DNA of 64,000 nt from Alistipes sp. (GTDB taxonomy: Bacteria; Bacteroidota; Bacteroidia; Bacteroidales; Rikenellaceae), in the NCBI GenBank assembly GCA_020026395.1, contig JAHHQM010000005.1, positions 1 through 64,000 on the forward strand. The letters run 5' to 3'. This document shows positions 42,999-52,352 of this stretch, piece after piece. Within the stretch, counting starts at the first letter, position 1, and each line of letters opens with the position of its first letter. The translations under genes and the position numbers were made by a program. The notes under the pieces are model-generated. The model saw only the letters and a program-made list of their open reading frames with translations, made no database searches and was not told the origin of the DNA.

Positions 42999-43295
42999 CT
43001 ACCAGCTGGCCTTGCTAACACCGGGGATAAGACCCTGAGATGCCATCTCGCGGAACTGGATACGGCTGATGCCGAACTGGCGGATGTAACCTTTGGGACG
43101 ACCGGTAAGCTTGCAACGATTGTGCTGGCGAATGGGATTGGAGTTGCGGGGCAACTTCGAGAGTGCAACCCATGCCTCCTCGTGGTCGATTTCGCCTGCC
43201 TTCAATTTGGCAGCGATCTCTTCACGCTTGTGAGCGTAACGCTTGGCGAGCTTTTCACGCTTCACCTCGCGTGCTTTCATCGATTCTTTTGCCAT
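42999..43295 (-). CDS. rpsN: 30S ribosomal protein S14
   Basis: The 98-residue uS14 is the long, zinc-free form: the C-terminal block reads NRCKLTGRPKGYIRQFGISRIQF with a single Cys and ends LIPGVSKASW. It follows rplE by 3 bases and is the last gene before the spacer inside the spc operon. Confidence 0.97.
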   Translation of the reverse strand: MAKESMKAREVKREKLAKRYAHKREEIAAKLKAGEIDHEEAWVALSKLPRNSNPIRQHNRCKLTGRPKGYIRQFGISRIQFREMASQGLIPGVSKASW

Positions 43296-43298
43296 TGC

Positions 43299-43856
43299 TT
43301 AGTTCTTTTTAGCGTTCTTGAAAGGAAGGCCGAATTCGCGGAGCAAAGCGTGAGCCTCCTCGTCGGTTGCGGCCGAAGTTACGAAAGTAATCTCCATACC
43401 GAAGATCTTGGTGATCTTGTCGATATCGATTTCCGGGAAGATGATCTGCTCGGTAATGCCGAGGGTGTAGTTACCCTGGCCGTCGAACTTCTCGTTGATA
43501 CCCTTGAAATCGCGGATACGGGGCAGAGCCACGCAGATCAGACGCTCCAGGAACTCGTACATTTTGGCATCACGAAGCGTTACACGTACGCCGATGGGCA
43601 TACCCTTACGCAACTTGAAGTTCGAAATATCCTTACGCGAACGAGTCTGAACGGCTTTCTGGCCGGTGATCTGAGTCAGCTCGGCCTGAGCCACGTCGAT
43701 GAGTTTCTTGTCGGCAACAGCCTGACCCATACCCTGGTTGATAACGATCTTTTCGAGTTTGGGGCACTGCATGATACTCGAGTACCCGAACTCCTTCATA
43801 AGGGCAGGAACGATCTGCTCCTTATACTGTGTCTTAAGTGTGGGAACGTATGCCAT
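43299..43856 (-). CDS. rplE: 50S ribosomal protein L5
   Basis: The 185-residue uL5 binds 5S rRNA and contacts the P-site tRNA. Typical blocks are LEKIVINQGMGQAVADKK, RKGMPIGVRVTLRDAKMYEFLERL and FPEIDIDKITKIFGMEIT. The start overlaps the rplX stop by one base. Confidence 0.98.
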   Translation of the reverse strand: MAYVPTLKTQYKEQIVPALMKEFGYSSIMQCPKLEKIVINQGMGQAVADKKLIDVAQAELTQITGQKAVQTRSRKDISNFKLRKGMPIGVRVTLRDAKMYEFLERLICVALPRIRDFKGINEKFDGQGNYTLGITEQIIFPEIDIDKITKIFGMEITFVTSAATDEEAHALLREFGLPFKNAKKN

Positions 43857-44173
43857 TATTTGATCTCCTCCCCTGATTTTTTAGCGTAACGAACTAATTT
43901 ACCATTCTCATTGAGCTTGCGACCTACTTTGGTAGGTTTGCTGTCTTTGGGGTCCAGAACCTGCATGTTCGACATGTGGATCGGCGCTTCTTTCTCGACG
44001 ATACCACCCTGAGGATTCTGTGCATTGGGTTTCGTAGCCTTCTTGATGAGGTTGACGCCCTCTACAATCGCACGCTGCTTGGCACCATCGACCATCAGGA
44101 CTTTGCCCTGCTTGCCTTTGTTGTCACCGGCGATGATTTGCACCATATCCCCTTTTTTGATATGTAATTTCAT
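43856..44173 (-). CDS. rplX: 50S ribosomal protein L24
   Basis: The 105-residue uL24 is an assembly initiator at the exit-tunnel mouth. The KOW motif is clear (HIKKGDMVQIIAGDNKGKQGKVLMVD) and the block EKEAPIHMSNMQVLDP is standard. It follows rplN by 21 bases. Confidence 0.97.
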   Translation of the reverse strand: MKLHIKKGDMVQIIAGDNKGKQGKVLMVDGAKQRAIVEGVNLIKKATKPNAQNPQGGIVEKEAPIHMSNMQVLDPKDSKPTKVGRKLNENGKLVRYAKKSGEEIK

Positions 44174-44194
44174 AGACAGTTATTGTTTTTATAA

Positions 44195-44560
44195 TTACAA
44201 TACTTCGGGTGCCAGCGAAATGATCTTCATATACTGATCACGCAACTCACGAGCCACGGGACCAAAGATACGGGTACCACGCATTTCACCCTGATTGTTC
44301 AAGAGTACTACGGCGTTATCGTCGAAACGAATATACGAACCGTTAGCACGTCTGATTTCCTTCGTCGTACGAACTACGACTGCTTTCGATACCGAGCCCT
44401 TCTTGACATCGCCCGAAGGGGTTGCACTCTTGACCGAAACAACGATCTTATCACCGATCGATGCGTAGCGGCGTTTGGTACCGCCCAACACACGAATGCA
44501 GAGTACTTCCTTTGCACCGCTGTTATCAGCTACTACAAGTCTACTTTCCTGTTGTATCAT
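44195..44560 (-). CDS. rplN: 50S ribosomal protein L14
   Basis: The 121-residue uL14 is highly conserved: IQQESRLVVADNSGAKEVLCIRVLGG at the start, GDVKKGSVSKAVVVRT in the middle, and IFGPVARELRDQYMKIISLAPEVL at the end. It starts 2 bases after rpsQ. Confidence 0.98.
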   Translation of the reverse strand: MIQQESRLVVADNSGAKEVLCIRVLGGTKRRYASIGDKIVVSVKSATPSGDVKKGSVSKAVVVRTTKEIRRANGSYIRFDDNAVVLLNNQGEMRGTRIFGPVARELRDQYMKIISLAPEVL

Positions 44561-44562
44561 AA

Positions 44563-44817
44563 TTACTTCGCTCTTTCAATGATTTGTACTAATCTCCAAC
44601 GCTTGGTCTTGCTCAGCGGGCGGGTCTCCATGATACGAACGGTATCGCCTTCCTTGCAGGTCTCATCGGTGCACTCGGCAACAAACTTGGTCGATTTGTT
44701 GACGAACTTACCGTAAATCGGGTGCTTCACCTTACGTGCCACTTCAACGACAATGGTTTTCTCCATTTTGTTGCTGACAACGAGACCGATACGCTCTTTT
44801 CTAAGATTTCTTTCCAT
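44563..44817 (-). CDS. rpsQ: 30S ribosomal protein S17
   Basis: The 84-residue uS17 has the OB-fold blocks RIGLVVSNKMEKTIVVEVARKVKHPIYGK and GDTVRIMETRPLSKTKRWRLV. It lies between rpmC and rplN. Confidence 0.98.
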   Translation of the reverse strand: MERNLRKERIGLVVSNKMEKTIVVEVARKVKHPIYGKFVNKSTKFVAECTDETCKEGDTVRIMETRPLSKTKRWRLVQIIERAK

Positions 44818-44828
44818 AGTCTGTAAAA

Positions 44829-45020
44829 TTATTTAGCGTTTCTCTGACGCAGAATTGTCAGCATACGAGCTATATCTCTGCGATTTTTCTTAATGATCGA
44901 CGGGTTTTCGATGGGGGAAACAGCGTGTTGCACCTTCAGCACGTTCAGCTGAGCCTTCTCTGCATCGATGCGCTCCACGAGATCCTTAGTCGAAATATCC
45001 TTGATTTCTGCACTTTTCAT
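44829..45020 (-). CDS. rpmC: 50S ribosomal protein L29
   Basis: The 63-residue uL29 is a two-helix protein near the tunnel exit. The end IENPSIIKKNRRDIARMLTILRQR shows the family signature; the first helix (DLVERIDAEKAQLNVLKVQHAV) is normal. It lies 11 bases after rplP. Confidence 0.97.
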   Translation of the reverse strand: MKSAEIKDISTKDLVERIDAEKAQLNVLKVQHAVSPIENPSIIKKNRRDIARMLTILRQRNAK

Positions 45021-45031
45021 CTTGCGTTCCC

Positions 45032-45460
45032 TTAAATTGTGGTTTCGACGTAATCACGTCTTACGATAAACTTAGTGGTAATAGGCAATTTCTGGGCACC
45101 CAGACGCAGTGCTTCCTGAGCTACTGCCAAGGGCACACCCTCTGCCTCGAAAAGAATACGTCCGGGGGTTACGGGAGCCACGAAGCCTTCGGGATTACCT
45201 TTACCCTTACCCATACGAACCTCGGCGGGTTTCTTGGTAATGGGTTTATCGGGGAAGATGCGGATCCAAAGCTGACCTTCACGTTTCATATAACGGGTGA
45301 TGGCCTGACGTGCCGCCTCAATCTGACGACCCGTGATCCATGTCGATTCCATGGCCTTGATCGCGAACGATCCGAATGCAAGCTCGTTACCTCTTTGAGC
45401 TAAACCTTTCATACGGCCCTTCTGCATTCTTCTAAATTTGGTCTTTTTCGGCTGTAACAT
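45032..45460 (-). CDS. rplP: 50S ribosomal protein L16
   Basis: The 142-residue uL16 sits at the A site. It starts MLQPKKTKFRRMQKGRMKG and has the signature RMGKGKGNPEGFVAPVTPGRILFE. The second signature QLWIRIFPDKPITKKPAE is also intact. Confidence 0.98.
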   Translation of the reverse strand: MLQPKKTKFRRMQKGRMKGLAQRGNELAFGSFAIKAMESTWITGRQIEAARQAITRYMKREGQLWIRIFPDKPITKKPAEVRMGKGKGNPEGFVAPVTPGRILFEAEGVPLAVAQEALRLGAQKLPITTKFIVRRDYVETTI

Positions 45461-45486
45461 TTTGTTTTGCTTTAAAAAGGTCCTAC

Positions 45487-46239
45487 TTACTTATTATTGT
45501 TGCTCGGGCGACGACGACCGCCACGGCGCTCGCCACGATCGTTGCGACCACGACGCTCACCATTGTGGTGAGGAGCCTGTGCCGAAGCACCTGCGATCTC
45601 AAAAATGTCGCGTTTGCCATATACCGTACCCTGGCAGATCCAAACCTTGACACCGAGGATACCTACTTTCGTAAGTGCTTCGGTCAGGCTGTAATCGATA
45701 TCGGCACGGAACGTGTGCAACGGAATACGTCCTTCCTTAACGGTCTCCGTACGGGCCATCTCGGCGCCACCTACACGGCCGGCAACCTGGATTTTGATAC
45801 CCTCGGCACCCATACGCATGGTCGAAGCCACTGCGGTCTTGACTGCACGACGGAACGATACACGACCCTCCAGCTGACGGGCGATGTTCTGGCCTACGAT
45901 TACGGCGTCAACCTCGGGACGCTTTACCTCGAAGATGTTGATCTGGATCTCTTTGCCGGTCAACTTCTTCAATTCTTCCTTCAACTTGTCAACCTCCTGA
46001 CCGCCTTTACCGATGATGATACCGGGGCGAGCGGTCGAAATGGTTACCGTCACCAACTTCAGCGTGCGCTCGATGATGATCTTCGAGATGCTTGCCTTTG
46101 CCAGACGGACGTTCAGGTATTTACGAATCTTGGCGTCCTCTACGAGTTTGTCGGAGAAGTCTTTGCCACCGAACCAGTTGGAGTCCCAACCGCGGATAAT
46201 ACCAAGTCGGTTTGCTATCGGATTTACTTTCTGTCCCAT
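45487..46239 (-). CDS. rpsC: 30S ribosomal protein S3
   Basis: The 250-residue uS3 guards mRNA entry. It starts MGQKVNPIANRLGIIRGWDS, has a KH domain with GIIIGKGGQEVDKL, and a C-terminal block ILGVKVWICQGT. The last 35 residues are a basic, Arg/Gly-rich tail (NGERRGRNDRGERRGGRRR), longer than in E. coli. Confidence 0.98.
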   Translation of the reverse strand: MGQKVNPIANRLGIIRGWDSNWFGGKDFSDKLVEDAKIRKYLNVRLAKASISKIIIERTLKLVTVTISTARPGIIIGKGGQEVDKLKEELKKLTGKEIQINIFEVKRPEVDAVIVGQNIARQLEGRVSFRRAVKTAVASTMRMGAEGIKIQVAGRVGGAEMARTETVKEGRIPLHTFRADIDYSLTEALTKVGILGVKVWICQGTVYGKRDIFEIAGASAQAPHHNGERRGRNDRGERRGGRRRPSNNNK

Positions 46240-46243
46240 CTGC

Positions 46244-46654
46244 TTATTTCTTTTCTACGGTTACCATTTTGTCAACTACGATCGTCACGTGGTTCGAACG
46301 CTTGCGGATGCGGTGTGCACGACCCTGGGGAGCAGCCTGAATACGCTTCAGCATGCGGCCACAATCGACAAACACTTCTTTCACGCAGAGAGTTGCATCT
46401 TCCAGACGCTCGCCTTCGTTTTTGGCCTCCCAGTTGGCGATTGCCGACTTGAGGAGTTTCTCCATACGAATCGATGCCTCCTTCTTCGAATAACGGAGGA
46501 TGCCCAGTGCCTTGTTGATCTCCACACCGCGGATGATATCGGCTACCAAGCGCATCTTGCGGGGAGAGGTCGGGCAATCACGCAGAATAGCGATTGCTTT
46601 CTGCTTCTTTTCAGCCTTCATTTTTTCGGCTGTATTAGCTTTTCTTGCACCCAT
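46244..46654 (-). CDS. rplV: 50S ribosomal protein L22
   Basis: The 136-residue uL22 lines the exit tunnel with its beta-hairpin. The signature KEVFVDCGRMLKRIQAAPQGRAHRIRKR is complete. It starts 7 bases after rpsS. Confidence 0.98.
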   Translation of the reverse strand: MGARKANTAEKMKAEKKQKAIAILRDCPTSPRKMRLVADIIRGVEINKALGILRYSKKEASIRMEKLLKSAIANWEAKNEGERLEDATLCVKEVFVDCGRMLKRIQAAPQGRAHRIRKRSNHVTIVVDKMVTVEKK

Positions 46655-46661
46655 TTTCTAC

Positions 46662-46931
46662 CTATTTTTTCTTGTTACCTGCATGGCCGCGGAATGTACG
46701 GGTGGGAGCAAACTCGCCGAGTTTGTGTCCAACCATGTTCTCAGTTACATACACCGGGATGAATTTGTTTCCGTTGTGTACGGCGATGGTCTGACCCACG
46801 AAATCGGGAGAGATCATCGAAGCACGCGACCAAGTTTTAATGACCGACTTCTTGTTGCCTTCAGCCTGAGCAACAACCTTGTTCTCAAGTTTCGGGTCGA
46901 TAAACGGTCCTTTTTTTAATGAACGGCTCAT
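46662..46931 (-). CDS. rpsS: 30S ribosomal protein S19
   Basis: The 89-residue uS19 starts MSRSLKKGPFIDPKLENKV, contains the WSRASMISPDFVGQTIAVHNG block and ends GHKLGEFAPTRTFRGHAGNKKK, all standard. Confidence 0.98.
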   Translation of the reverse strand: MSRSLKKGPFIDPKLENKVVAQAEGNKKSVIKTWSRASMISPDFVGQTIAVHNGNKFIPVYVTENMVGHKLGEFAPTRTFRGHAGNKKK

Positions 46932-46948
46932 TATGTACTCTTATTTAA

Positions 46949-47773
46949 TTATTTTTTCTTCTTGGAAATAATAAACTTCGAGGTCGTCTTCTTAGGATTA
47001 CGAGTCTTGTAACCCTTAGCCAACAGACCCTTGCGCGAACGGGGGTGACCACCACTTGCACGGCCTTCACCACCACCCATCGGGTGATCAACAGGGTTCA
47101 TCGTCACACCGCGGTTGCGAGGACGACGGCCCAGCCAACGTTCACGACCTGCCTTACCCGAGCTTTCGAGGATGTGGTCGAGGTTCGACACTTCACCCAC
47201 CGTAGCGCGGCAAGTTACGAGTACCATACGAGTCTCACCCGAAGGCAACTTGATGACGGCGAATTTGCCCTCACGTGCCAACAGCTGAGCATACGAGCCG
47301 GCCGATCTTGCCATAGCGGCACCCTGACCGGGGTAGAGTTCAATGTTGTGGATTACTGTACCGAGGGGAATCTCGCTCAGGAAAAGGGTGTTACCCAGTT
47401 CGGGAGCGACACCTGCGCCACTCATTACAGTCTGTCCTACCTTCAAGCCGTTGGGTGCAAGGATATAGCTCTTTGTACCATCGGCATAAACGATAAGTGC
47501 AATACGTGCAGTACGATTAGGATCATACTCAATCGTCTTTACAGTTGCAGCAATACCGTCCTTAGCGCGCTTGAAGTCAACATTACGATACATTTGCTTG
47601 TGACCGCCACCGATGTAGCGTACAGTCATTTTACCGTCGTTATTGCGACCTCCCGAGCTTTTCTTAACGCTCAGCAGCGACTTCTCAGGAGTATTCGTCG
47701 TGATTTCGGCGAATGTTCCGATTACTTTGTGTCGGGTACCTGCGGATACAGGTTTAAATTTTCTTACTGCCAT
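46949..47773 (-). CDS. rplB: 50S ribosomal protein L2
   Basis: The 274-residue uL2 is needed for subunit association and peptidyl transfer. It has RYIGGGHKQMYRNVDFKR in the N-terminal part and the conserved MNPVDHPMGGGEGRASGGHPRS with the functionally key His. Length is normal. Confidence 0.98.
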   Translation of the reverse strand: MAVRKFKPVSAGTRHKVIGTFAEITTNTPEKSLLSVKKSSGGRNNDGKMTVRYIGGGHKQMYRNVDFKRAKDGIAATVKTIEYDPNRTARIALIVYADGTKSYILAPNGLKVGQTVMSGAGVAPELGNTLFLSEIPLGTVIHNIELYPGQGAAMARSAGSYAQLLAREGKFAVIKLPSGETRMVLVTCRATVGEVSNLDHILESSGKAGRERWLGRRPRNRGVTMNPVDHPMGGGEGRASGGHPRSRKGLLAKGYKTRNPKKTTSKFIISKKKK

Positions 47774-47778
47774 CTTCG

Positions 47779-48069
47779 TTAGATATTACTGTAAAAATCG
47801 ATCTTGTCTCCATCCTTCAAGGTGACGATCGCCTTCTTGAAGTTATTGGCGCGACCCTCCAAGAGTCCGGCCTTTGTGTAGCGGCTCTTGAGTTTGCCCA
47901 TGTAGTTCACGGTGTTCACGTCCGTAACGACGACGTTGTACATCTGCTCCACGGCATTGCGAATCTGCAGCTTGTTAGCCCTCACGTCAACGATAAAACC
48001 GTAGCGATTCAACTTTTCGCCCTGAATCGTCATTTTCTCGGTCAAAACCGGCTTAATAATAATCTCCAT
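47779..48069 (-). CDS. rplW: 50S ribosomal protein L23
   Basis: The 96-residue uL23 is the docking site for trigger factor and SRP at the tunnel exit. It has the family pattern IIKPVLTEKMTIQGEKLNRYGFIVD and VVVTDVNTVNYMGKLKSRY. It starts 14 bases after rplD. Confidence 0.97.
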   Translation of the reverse strand: MEIIIKPVLTEKMTIQGEKLNRYGFIVDVRANKLQIRNAVEQMYNVVVTDVNTVNYMGKLKSRYTKAGLLEGRANNFKKAIVTLKDGDKIDFYSNI

Positions 48070-48083
48070 TGTAACTTGCGTTT

Positions 48084-48710
48084 TTAAGCTAACATCGTAT
48101 TCAATACATTCTCGGCGCCTTCCACCATCACGATGGCCGATGCGTTCATCACGTCATAGGTGCAGACGTTCTGAGCCAGCACGGGCTTCACATAGGGGAG
48201 GTTGCGGCACGACAGCTGCAGGTTTACGTTCGATTCGGGGAGAACCAGCAAAACCTTCTTGTCGTCAACCTTGAGAGCCTCGGCCAGAGCCACGACGGAC
48301 TTGGTCTTGGGGGCCTCCATGGCGATCGTCTCGACAACGCTGATGACACCGGCCTGAGCCTTGTAGGTCAGAGCGCTGCGGCGAGCCAGCTGCTTGAGTT
48401 TCTTGTTGAGCTTGAAACTGTAATCGCGGGGCTGGGGACCGAAGATGCGGCCGCCTCCCGGGAACAGGGGCGACTTGATGCTACCCGCACGGGCACCGCC
48501 GGTTCCTTTCTGACGCTTGAGCTTGCGCGTCGAGCCGGCAACTTCGTTGCGCTGCTTCGACTTGTGCGTACCCTGACGCTGGTCAGCGAGATACTGCTTC
48601 ACGTCGAGGTAAATAGCGTGGTCATTAGCCTCCACGCCGAAGACGGCGTCCGACAGGACTACCTTACGACCCGTCTCTTTTCCTTGTGTGTTCAATACAG
48701 CTAATTCCAT
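48084..48710 (-). CDS. rplD: 50S ribosomal protein L4
   Basis: The product is about 208 residues from the ATG at 48710 (MELAVLNTQGKETG); an in-frame TTG at 48722 would add four residues but overlaps the rplC end, so I chose the ATG. The loop region RKLKRQKGTGGARAGSIKSPLFPGGGRIFGPQPRDY is characteristic. In gammaproteobacteria L4 represses the S10 operon; no matching leader is recognised here. Confidence 0.97.
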   Translation of the reverse strand: MELAVLNTQGKETGRKVVLSDAVFGVEANDHAIYLDVKQYLADQRQGTHKSKQRNEVAGSTRKLKRQKGTGGARAGSIKSPLFPGGGRIFGPQPRDYSFKLNKKLKQLARRSALTYKAQAGVISVVETIAMEAPKTKSVVALAEALKVDDKKVLLVLPESNVNLQLSCRNLPYVKPVLAQNVCTYDVMNASAIVMVEGAENVLNTMLA

Positions 48711-48711
48711 A

Positions 48712-49326
48712 CTACTTCTCAATCGTTAAATAAGCACCTTTTGCACCCGGAATCGAACCTTTCACGAGGATGAGGTTGCTCTCGGGGATTACTTTCAATA
48801 CACGCAGGTTCAGAACCTTGACCTGCTCTCCGCCCATCTGTCCGGGCAGACGTTTGCCCTTGAAGACGCGCGAGGGATAGGACGATGCGCCCAGCGAACC
48901 CGGCTTGCGCGCACGGTTGTGCTGGCCGTGGGTCTGGCCGCCGACGCCGCCGAAGCCGTGACGCTTCACTACGCCCTGGAAGCCTTTACCTTTCGAGATC
49001 CCGGTCACGTCGACCCAGTCCTCTTCCGAGAAGAGCTCCACGGTCAGCGTGTCGCCGAGATTCACTTCAGGCATGTCCTTGAACTCCGCAAGCTTGCGTT
49101 TCGGAGTGGTACCAGCCTTCTTGAAGTGACCTAACAAACTGCTGGTGGCGTGCTTTTCACTTGTCTCGTCATAGGCAATCTGCACCGCCTCGTAGGTATC
49201 CTTCTCGACGGTCTTGATTTGCGTAACAACGCACGGTCCAGCCTCAATGACAGTGCATGGTATGTTCTTACCCTCGGCACTGTAAACGGAAGTCATTCCG
49301 ATTTTCTTTCCAATAAGTCCTGACAT
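48712..49326 (-). CDS. rplC: 50S ribosomal protein L3
   Basis: The 204-residue uL3 starts SGLIGKKIGMTSVYSAEG and carries the signature GKGFQGVVKRHGFGGVGGQTHGQHNRARKPGSLG that reaches into the peptidyl-transferase region. The gap of 68 bases to rpsJ is the largest in this half of the cluster. Confidence 0.98.
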   Translation of the reverse strand: MSGLIGKKIGMTSVYSAEGKNIPCTVIEAGPCVVTQIKTVEKDTYEAVQIAYDETSEKHATSSLLGHFKKAGTTPKRKLAEFKDMPEVNLGDTLTVELFSEEDWVDVTGISKGKGFQGVVKRHGFGGVGGQTHGQHNRARKPGSLGASSYPSRVFKGKRLPGQMGGEQVKVLNLRVLKVIPESNLILVKGSIPGAKGAYLTIEK

Positions 49327-49394
49327 TTGTTGTCGAATTACGTTTGTTATATAAAAAAAAGTGATGTCCTTGACAATTAGTCTTCAAACGGGGA

Positions 49395-49700
49395 TCAGAC
49401 TCTGATCTCTACTTCAACACCCGAGGGCAACTCGAGCTTCATCAGCGCGTCGATGGTTTTGGGCGTCGACGAGTAGATGTCCAAGATACGTTTGAAGGTG
49501 CAGAGCTGGAACTGCTCGCGGGCTTTCTTGTTTACGAAAGTCGAACGGTTCACCGTAAAAATCTGCTTGTGGGTGGGAAGGGGCACCGGACCGCTGACAA
49601 CGGCGCCTGTGCTCTTCACGGTCTTTACGATCTTCTCGGCCGATTTGTCGACGAGGTTGTGATCGAATGACTTTAATTTAATTCTGATTTTCTGGTTCAT
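49395..49700 (-). CDS. rpsJ: 30S ribosomal protein S10
   Basis: The 101-residue uS10 (NusE) has IRIKLKSFDHNLVDKSAEKIV at the start and GPVPLPTHKQIFTVNRSTFVNKKAREQFQL as signature. Besides its ribosomal role it binds NusB in antitermination. It follows fusA directly (8 bases); tuf, which often lies between them, is absent. Confidence 0.98.
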   Translation of the reverse strand: MNQKIRIKLKSFDHNLVDKSAEKIVKTVKSTGAVVSGPVPLPTHKQIFTVNRSTFVNKKAREQFQLCTFKRILDIYSSTPKTIDALMKLELPSGVEVEIRV

Positions 49701-49708
49701 ATTGATTC

Positions 49709-51820
49709 TTATTCATTATCCTTTTTACCACTCGATTTCTCGATAATTTCCTTGGCCAGGTTGGCAGGAACTTCCTCGAAATGCGAGAACTCCATGGACG
49801 AGGTGGCACGACCCGAAGAGATCGTACGGAGAACGGTTACATAACCGAACATTTCCGACAGAGGTACTTCGGCTTTAACCACGCGGGCAGTGCCCTTGGT
49901 CTCCATGCCGTTGATCTGACCACGACGCTTGTTCAGGTCACCGATGATGTCACCCATGCTTTCCTCGGGGGTAACAACTTCAACCGACATGATAGGCTCC
50001 ATGATCACCGAACCTGCCTTGGGGGCAGCAGCACGGTAACCGTTGCGGGCAGCGATTTCGAACGACAACTGATCCGAGTCCACGGGGTGGAACGAACCAT
50101 CCTTCAGGGTAATCTTCATCGAGTCCATCTTGTAGCCTGCGAGAGCACCGTTGGCCATAGCAGCCTCGAAGCCCTTCTGAACGGCGGGAATGAACTCCTT
50201 GGGAATGTTACCGCCCTTAACCTCATCGACGAACTCAAGACCCATCTTGCCTTCCGATGCGGGACCGATCTCGAAGATGATATCGGCGAACTTACCACGA
50301 CCACCGGTCTGCTTCTTGAATACCTCGCGGTGCTGGATCGTCTTGGTAAGGGCCTCTTTGTAGTTCACCTGGGGAGCACCCTGGTTGATCTCGACGCCGA
50401 ACTCACGACGCAGACGGTCAACGATGATGTCCAAGTGCAACTCACCCATACCGCTGATGACGGTCTGACCCGAATCCTCATCGGTGTGAACCGTGAAGGT
50501 AGGATCCTCCTCAGCCAGCTTGCCGAGAGCGATACCGAGTTTGTCGAGGTCTTTCTGCGTCTTGGGCTCAACAGCCAGACCGATCACAGGCTCGGGGAAG
50601 GTCATCTGCTCGAGTACGATAGGAGCGTTCTCGGCGCAGAGGGTATCACCGGTGCGGATCTCCTTGAAACCGACTGCTGCGCAGATATCACCTGCCGAAA
50701 CGGCCTCGAGGGGGTTCTGTTTGTTGGCGTGCATCTGGTAGATACGGCTGATACGCTCACGCTTGCCGCTACGAGCATTCAGTACGTAAGAACCTGCATC
50801 CAGACGACCCGAGTAAACACGAACGAAAGCCAGACGGCCTACGAAGGGGTCGGTAGCGATCTTGAATGCCAGACCGCAGAAGGGATCGTTCTCGTCAGCG
50901 TGACGAACAACGGGCTCGTCGGTCTTGGGGTTGATACCTTCAACAGCGGGAACATCCAGCGGCGAAGGCAGGAATGCCATAACGTAATCCAGCAGCTTCT
51001 GAACGCCCTTGTTGTGGAACGAAGAACCGCAGAGCATCGGCACGATCTGCATCGAGATGGTAGCCTTGCGGATAGCAGCGAGCAGTTCGTCGGGAGTGAT
51101 CGAATCGGGATCCTCGAAGAATTTCTCCATCAGAGCATCGTCGGTTGCGGCAACTTCCTCGATCAGTTTAGCACGCCACTCGGCAGCCTCTTCCTTCATC
51201 GACTCGGGGATCTCGCGCAACTCGAAGTTGTCGCGAACGGTCTTGTCGTCGAAGTAGTAGATTGCGTTATTATATATAAGGTCAACCAAACCTTCAAATT
51301 TATCCTCGGCACCGATCGGGAGGACAACCGGCAGAGCGGTTGCACCGAAGTGCTGTTTGATCTGAGCGCACACTGCGAAGAAGTCGGCGCCGGTACGGTC
51401 CATCTTGTTGACGTAACCGATACGGGGAACATTGTACTTGTCAGCCTGACGCCAAACGGTCTCCGACTGAGGCTCAACACCACCAACGGCGCAGAACGTA
51501 GCGATAGCACCGTCGAGAACACGCAACGAACGCTCTACCTCTACGGTAAAGTCAACGTGTCCCGGGGTATCGATCAGGTTGATCTGATACTGTTTGTCTT
51601 TGTAGTGCCAGAAAGCGGTCGTAGCGGCCGACGTAATCGTGATACCGCGCTCCTGCTCCTGAGCCATCCAGTCCATGGTTGCCGAACCCTCGTGAGTTTC
51701 GCCAATCTTGTGGGTCTTACCCGTGTAGAACAGGATACGCTCCGACGTTGTGGTCTTACCGGCATCAATGTGGGCCATGATACCGATGTTACGAGTATAA
51801 TGTAAATCTCTGCTTGCCAT
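49709..51820 (-). CDS. fusA: Elongation factor G
   Basis: The 703-residue GTPase drives translocation. The G1 loop is AHIDAGKTTTSERIL, G2 RGITITSAATTAFW, G3 DTPGHVDFT, G4 NKMDRTGADF. Domains II-V follow in normal order, with the domain IV signature near GGRGKFADI. It lies in the classical str position after rpsG. Confidence 0.98.
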   Translation of the reverse strand: MASRDLHYTRNIGIMAHIDAGKTTTSERILFYTGKTHKIGETHEGSATMDWMAQEQERGITITSAATTAFWHYKDKQYQINLIDTPGHVDFTVEVERSLRVLDGAIATFCAVGGVEPQSETVWRQADKYNVPRIGYVNKMDRTGADFFAVCAQIKQHFGATALPVVLPIGAEDKFEGLVDLIYNNAIYYFDDKTVRDNFELREIPESMKEEAAEWRAKLIEEVAATDDALMEKFFEDPDSITPDELLAAIRKATISMQIVPMLCGSSFHNKGVQKLLDYVMAFLPSPLDVPAVEGINPKTDEPVVRHADENDPFCGLAFKIATDPFVGRLAFVRVYSGRLDAGSYVLNARSGKRERISRIYQMHANKQNPLEAVSAGDICAAVGFKEIRTGDTLCAENAPIVLEQMTFPEPVIGLAVEPKTQKDLDKLGIALGKLAEEDPTFTVHTDEDSGQTVISGMGELHLDIIVDRLRREFGVEINQGAPQVNYKEALTKTIQHREVFKKQTGGRGKFADIIFEIGPASEGKMGLEFVDEVKGGNIPKEFIPAVQKGFEAAMANGALAGYKMDSMKITLKDGSFHPVDSDQLSFEIAARNGYRAAAPKAGSVIMEPIMSVEVVTPEESMGDIIGDLNKRRGQINGMETKGTARVVKAEVPLSEMFGYVTVLRTISSGRATSSMEFSHFEEVPANLAKEIIEKSSGKKDNE

Positions 51821-51835
51821 CTGTTACTCTTCGGT

Positions 51836-52312
51836 TTAGAATCTAAAGTGTGCAAATGCTTTGTTTGCCTCGGCCATACGGTGCATTTCCTCTTTACGCT
51901 TGAATGCACCACCCTGCTGGTTGAATGCATCGAGGATTTCGGCTGAGAGCTTGTCTGCCATCGTTTTGCCGGCGCGCTTGCGAGCAAAAAGGACAAGGTT
52001 CTTCATGGAAATAGAAATCTTGCGCTCCGGACGAACCTCCATAGGTACCTGGAAGGTTGCGCCACCGATACGTTTCGATTTCACTTCGACTTGGGGAGTG
52101 ATATTCTCGAGGGCCTGTTTCCAGATTTCCAGCGGAGATTTATCAGCATCCTTCATCTTCTTGCCGACGATTTCGAGCGAGTCGTAGAAAATCGTATAGG
52201 CAATACTCTTCTTACCATCCAGCATAAGGTTGTTCACGAAACGGGTCACCGCCACGTCTCCGAACTTCGGATCCGGAAGTAGAATTCGCTTTCTTGGCTT
52301 AGCTTTTCTCAT
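51836..52312 (-). CDS. rpsG: 30S ribosomal protein S7
   Basis: The 158-residue uS7 organises the 30S head. It starts RKAKPRKRILLPDPKFGDVAVTRFVNNLMLDGKKSIA, which includes the family signature, and ends AEANKAFAHFRF. In E. coli it represses the str operon. Confidence 0.98.
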   Translation of the reverse strand: MRKAKPRKRILLPDPKFGDVAVTRFVNNLMLDGKKSIAYTIFYDSLEIVGKKMKDADKSPLEIWKQALENITPQVEVKSKRIGGATFQVPMEVRPERKISISMKNLVLFARKRAGKTMADKLSAEILDAFNQQGGAFKRKEEMHRMAEANKAFAHFRF

Positions 52313-52352
52313 TGCTATTAAAAAATGTTGAGATTAATTGTTTCTTGATTGA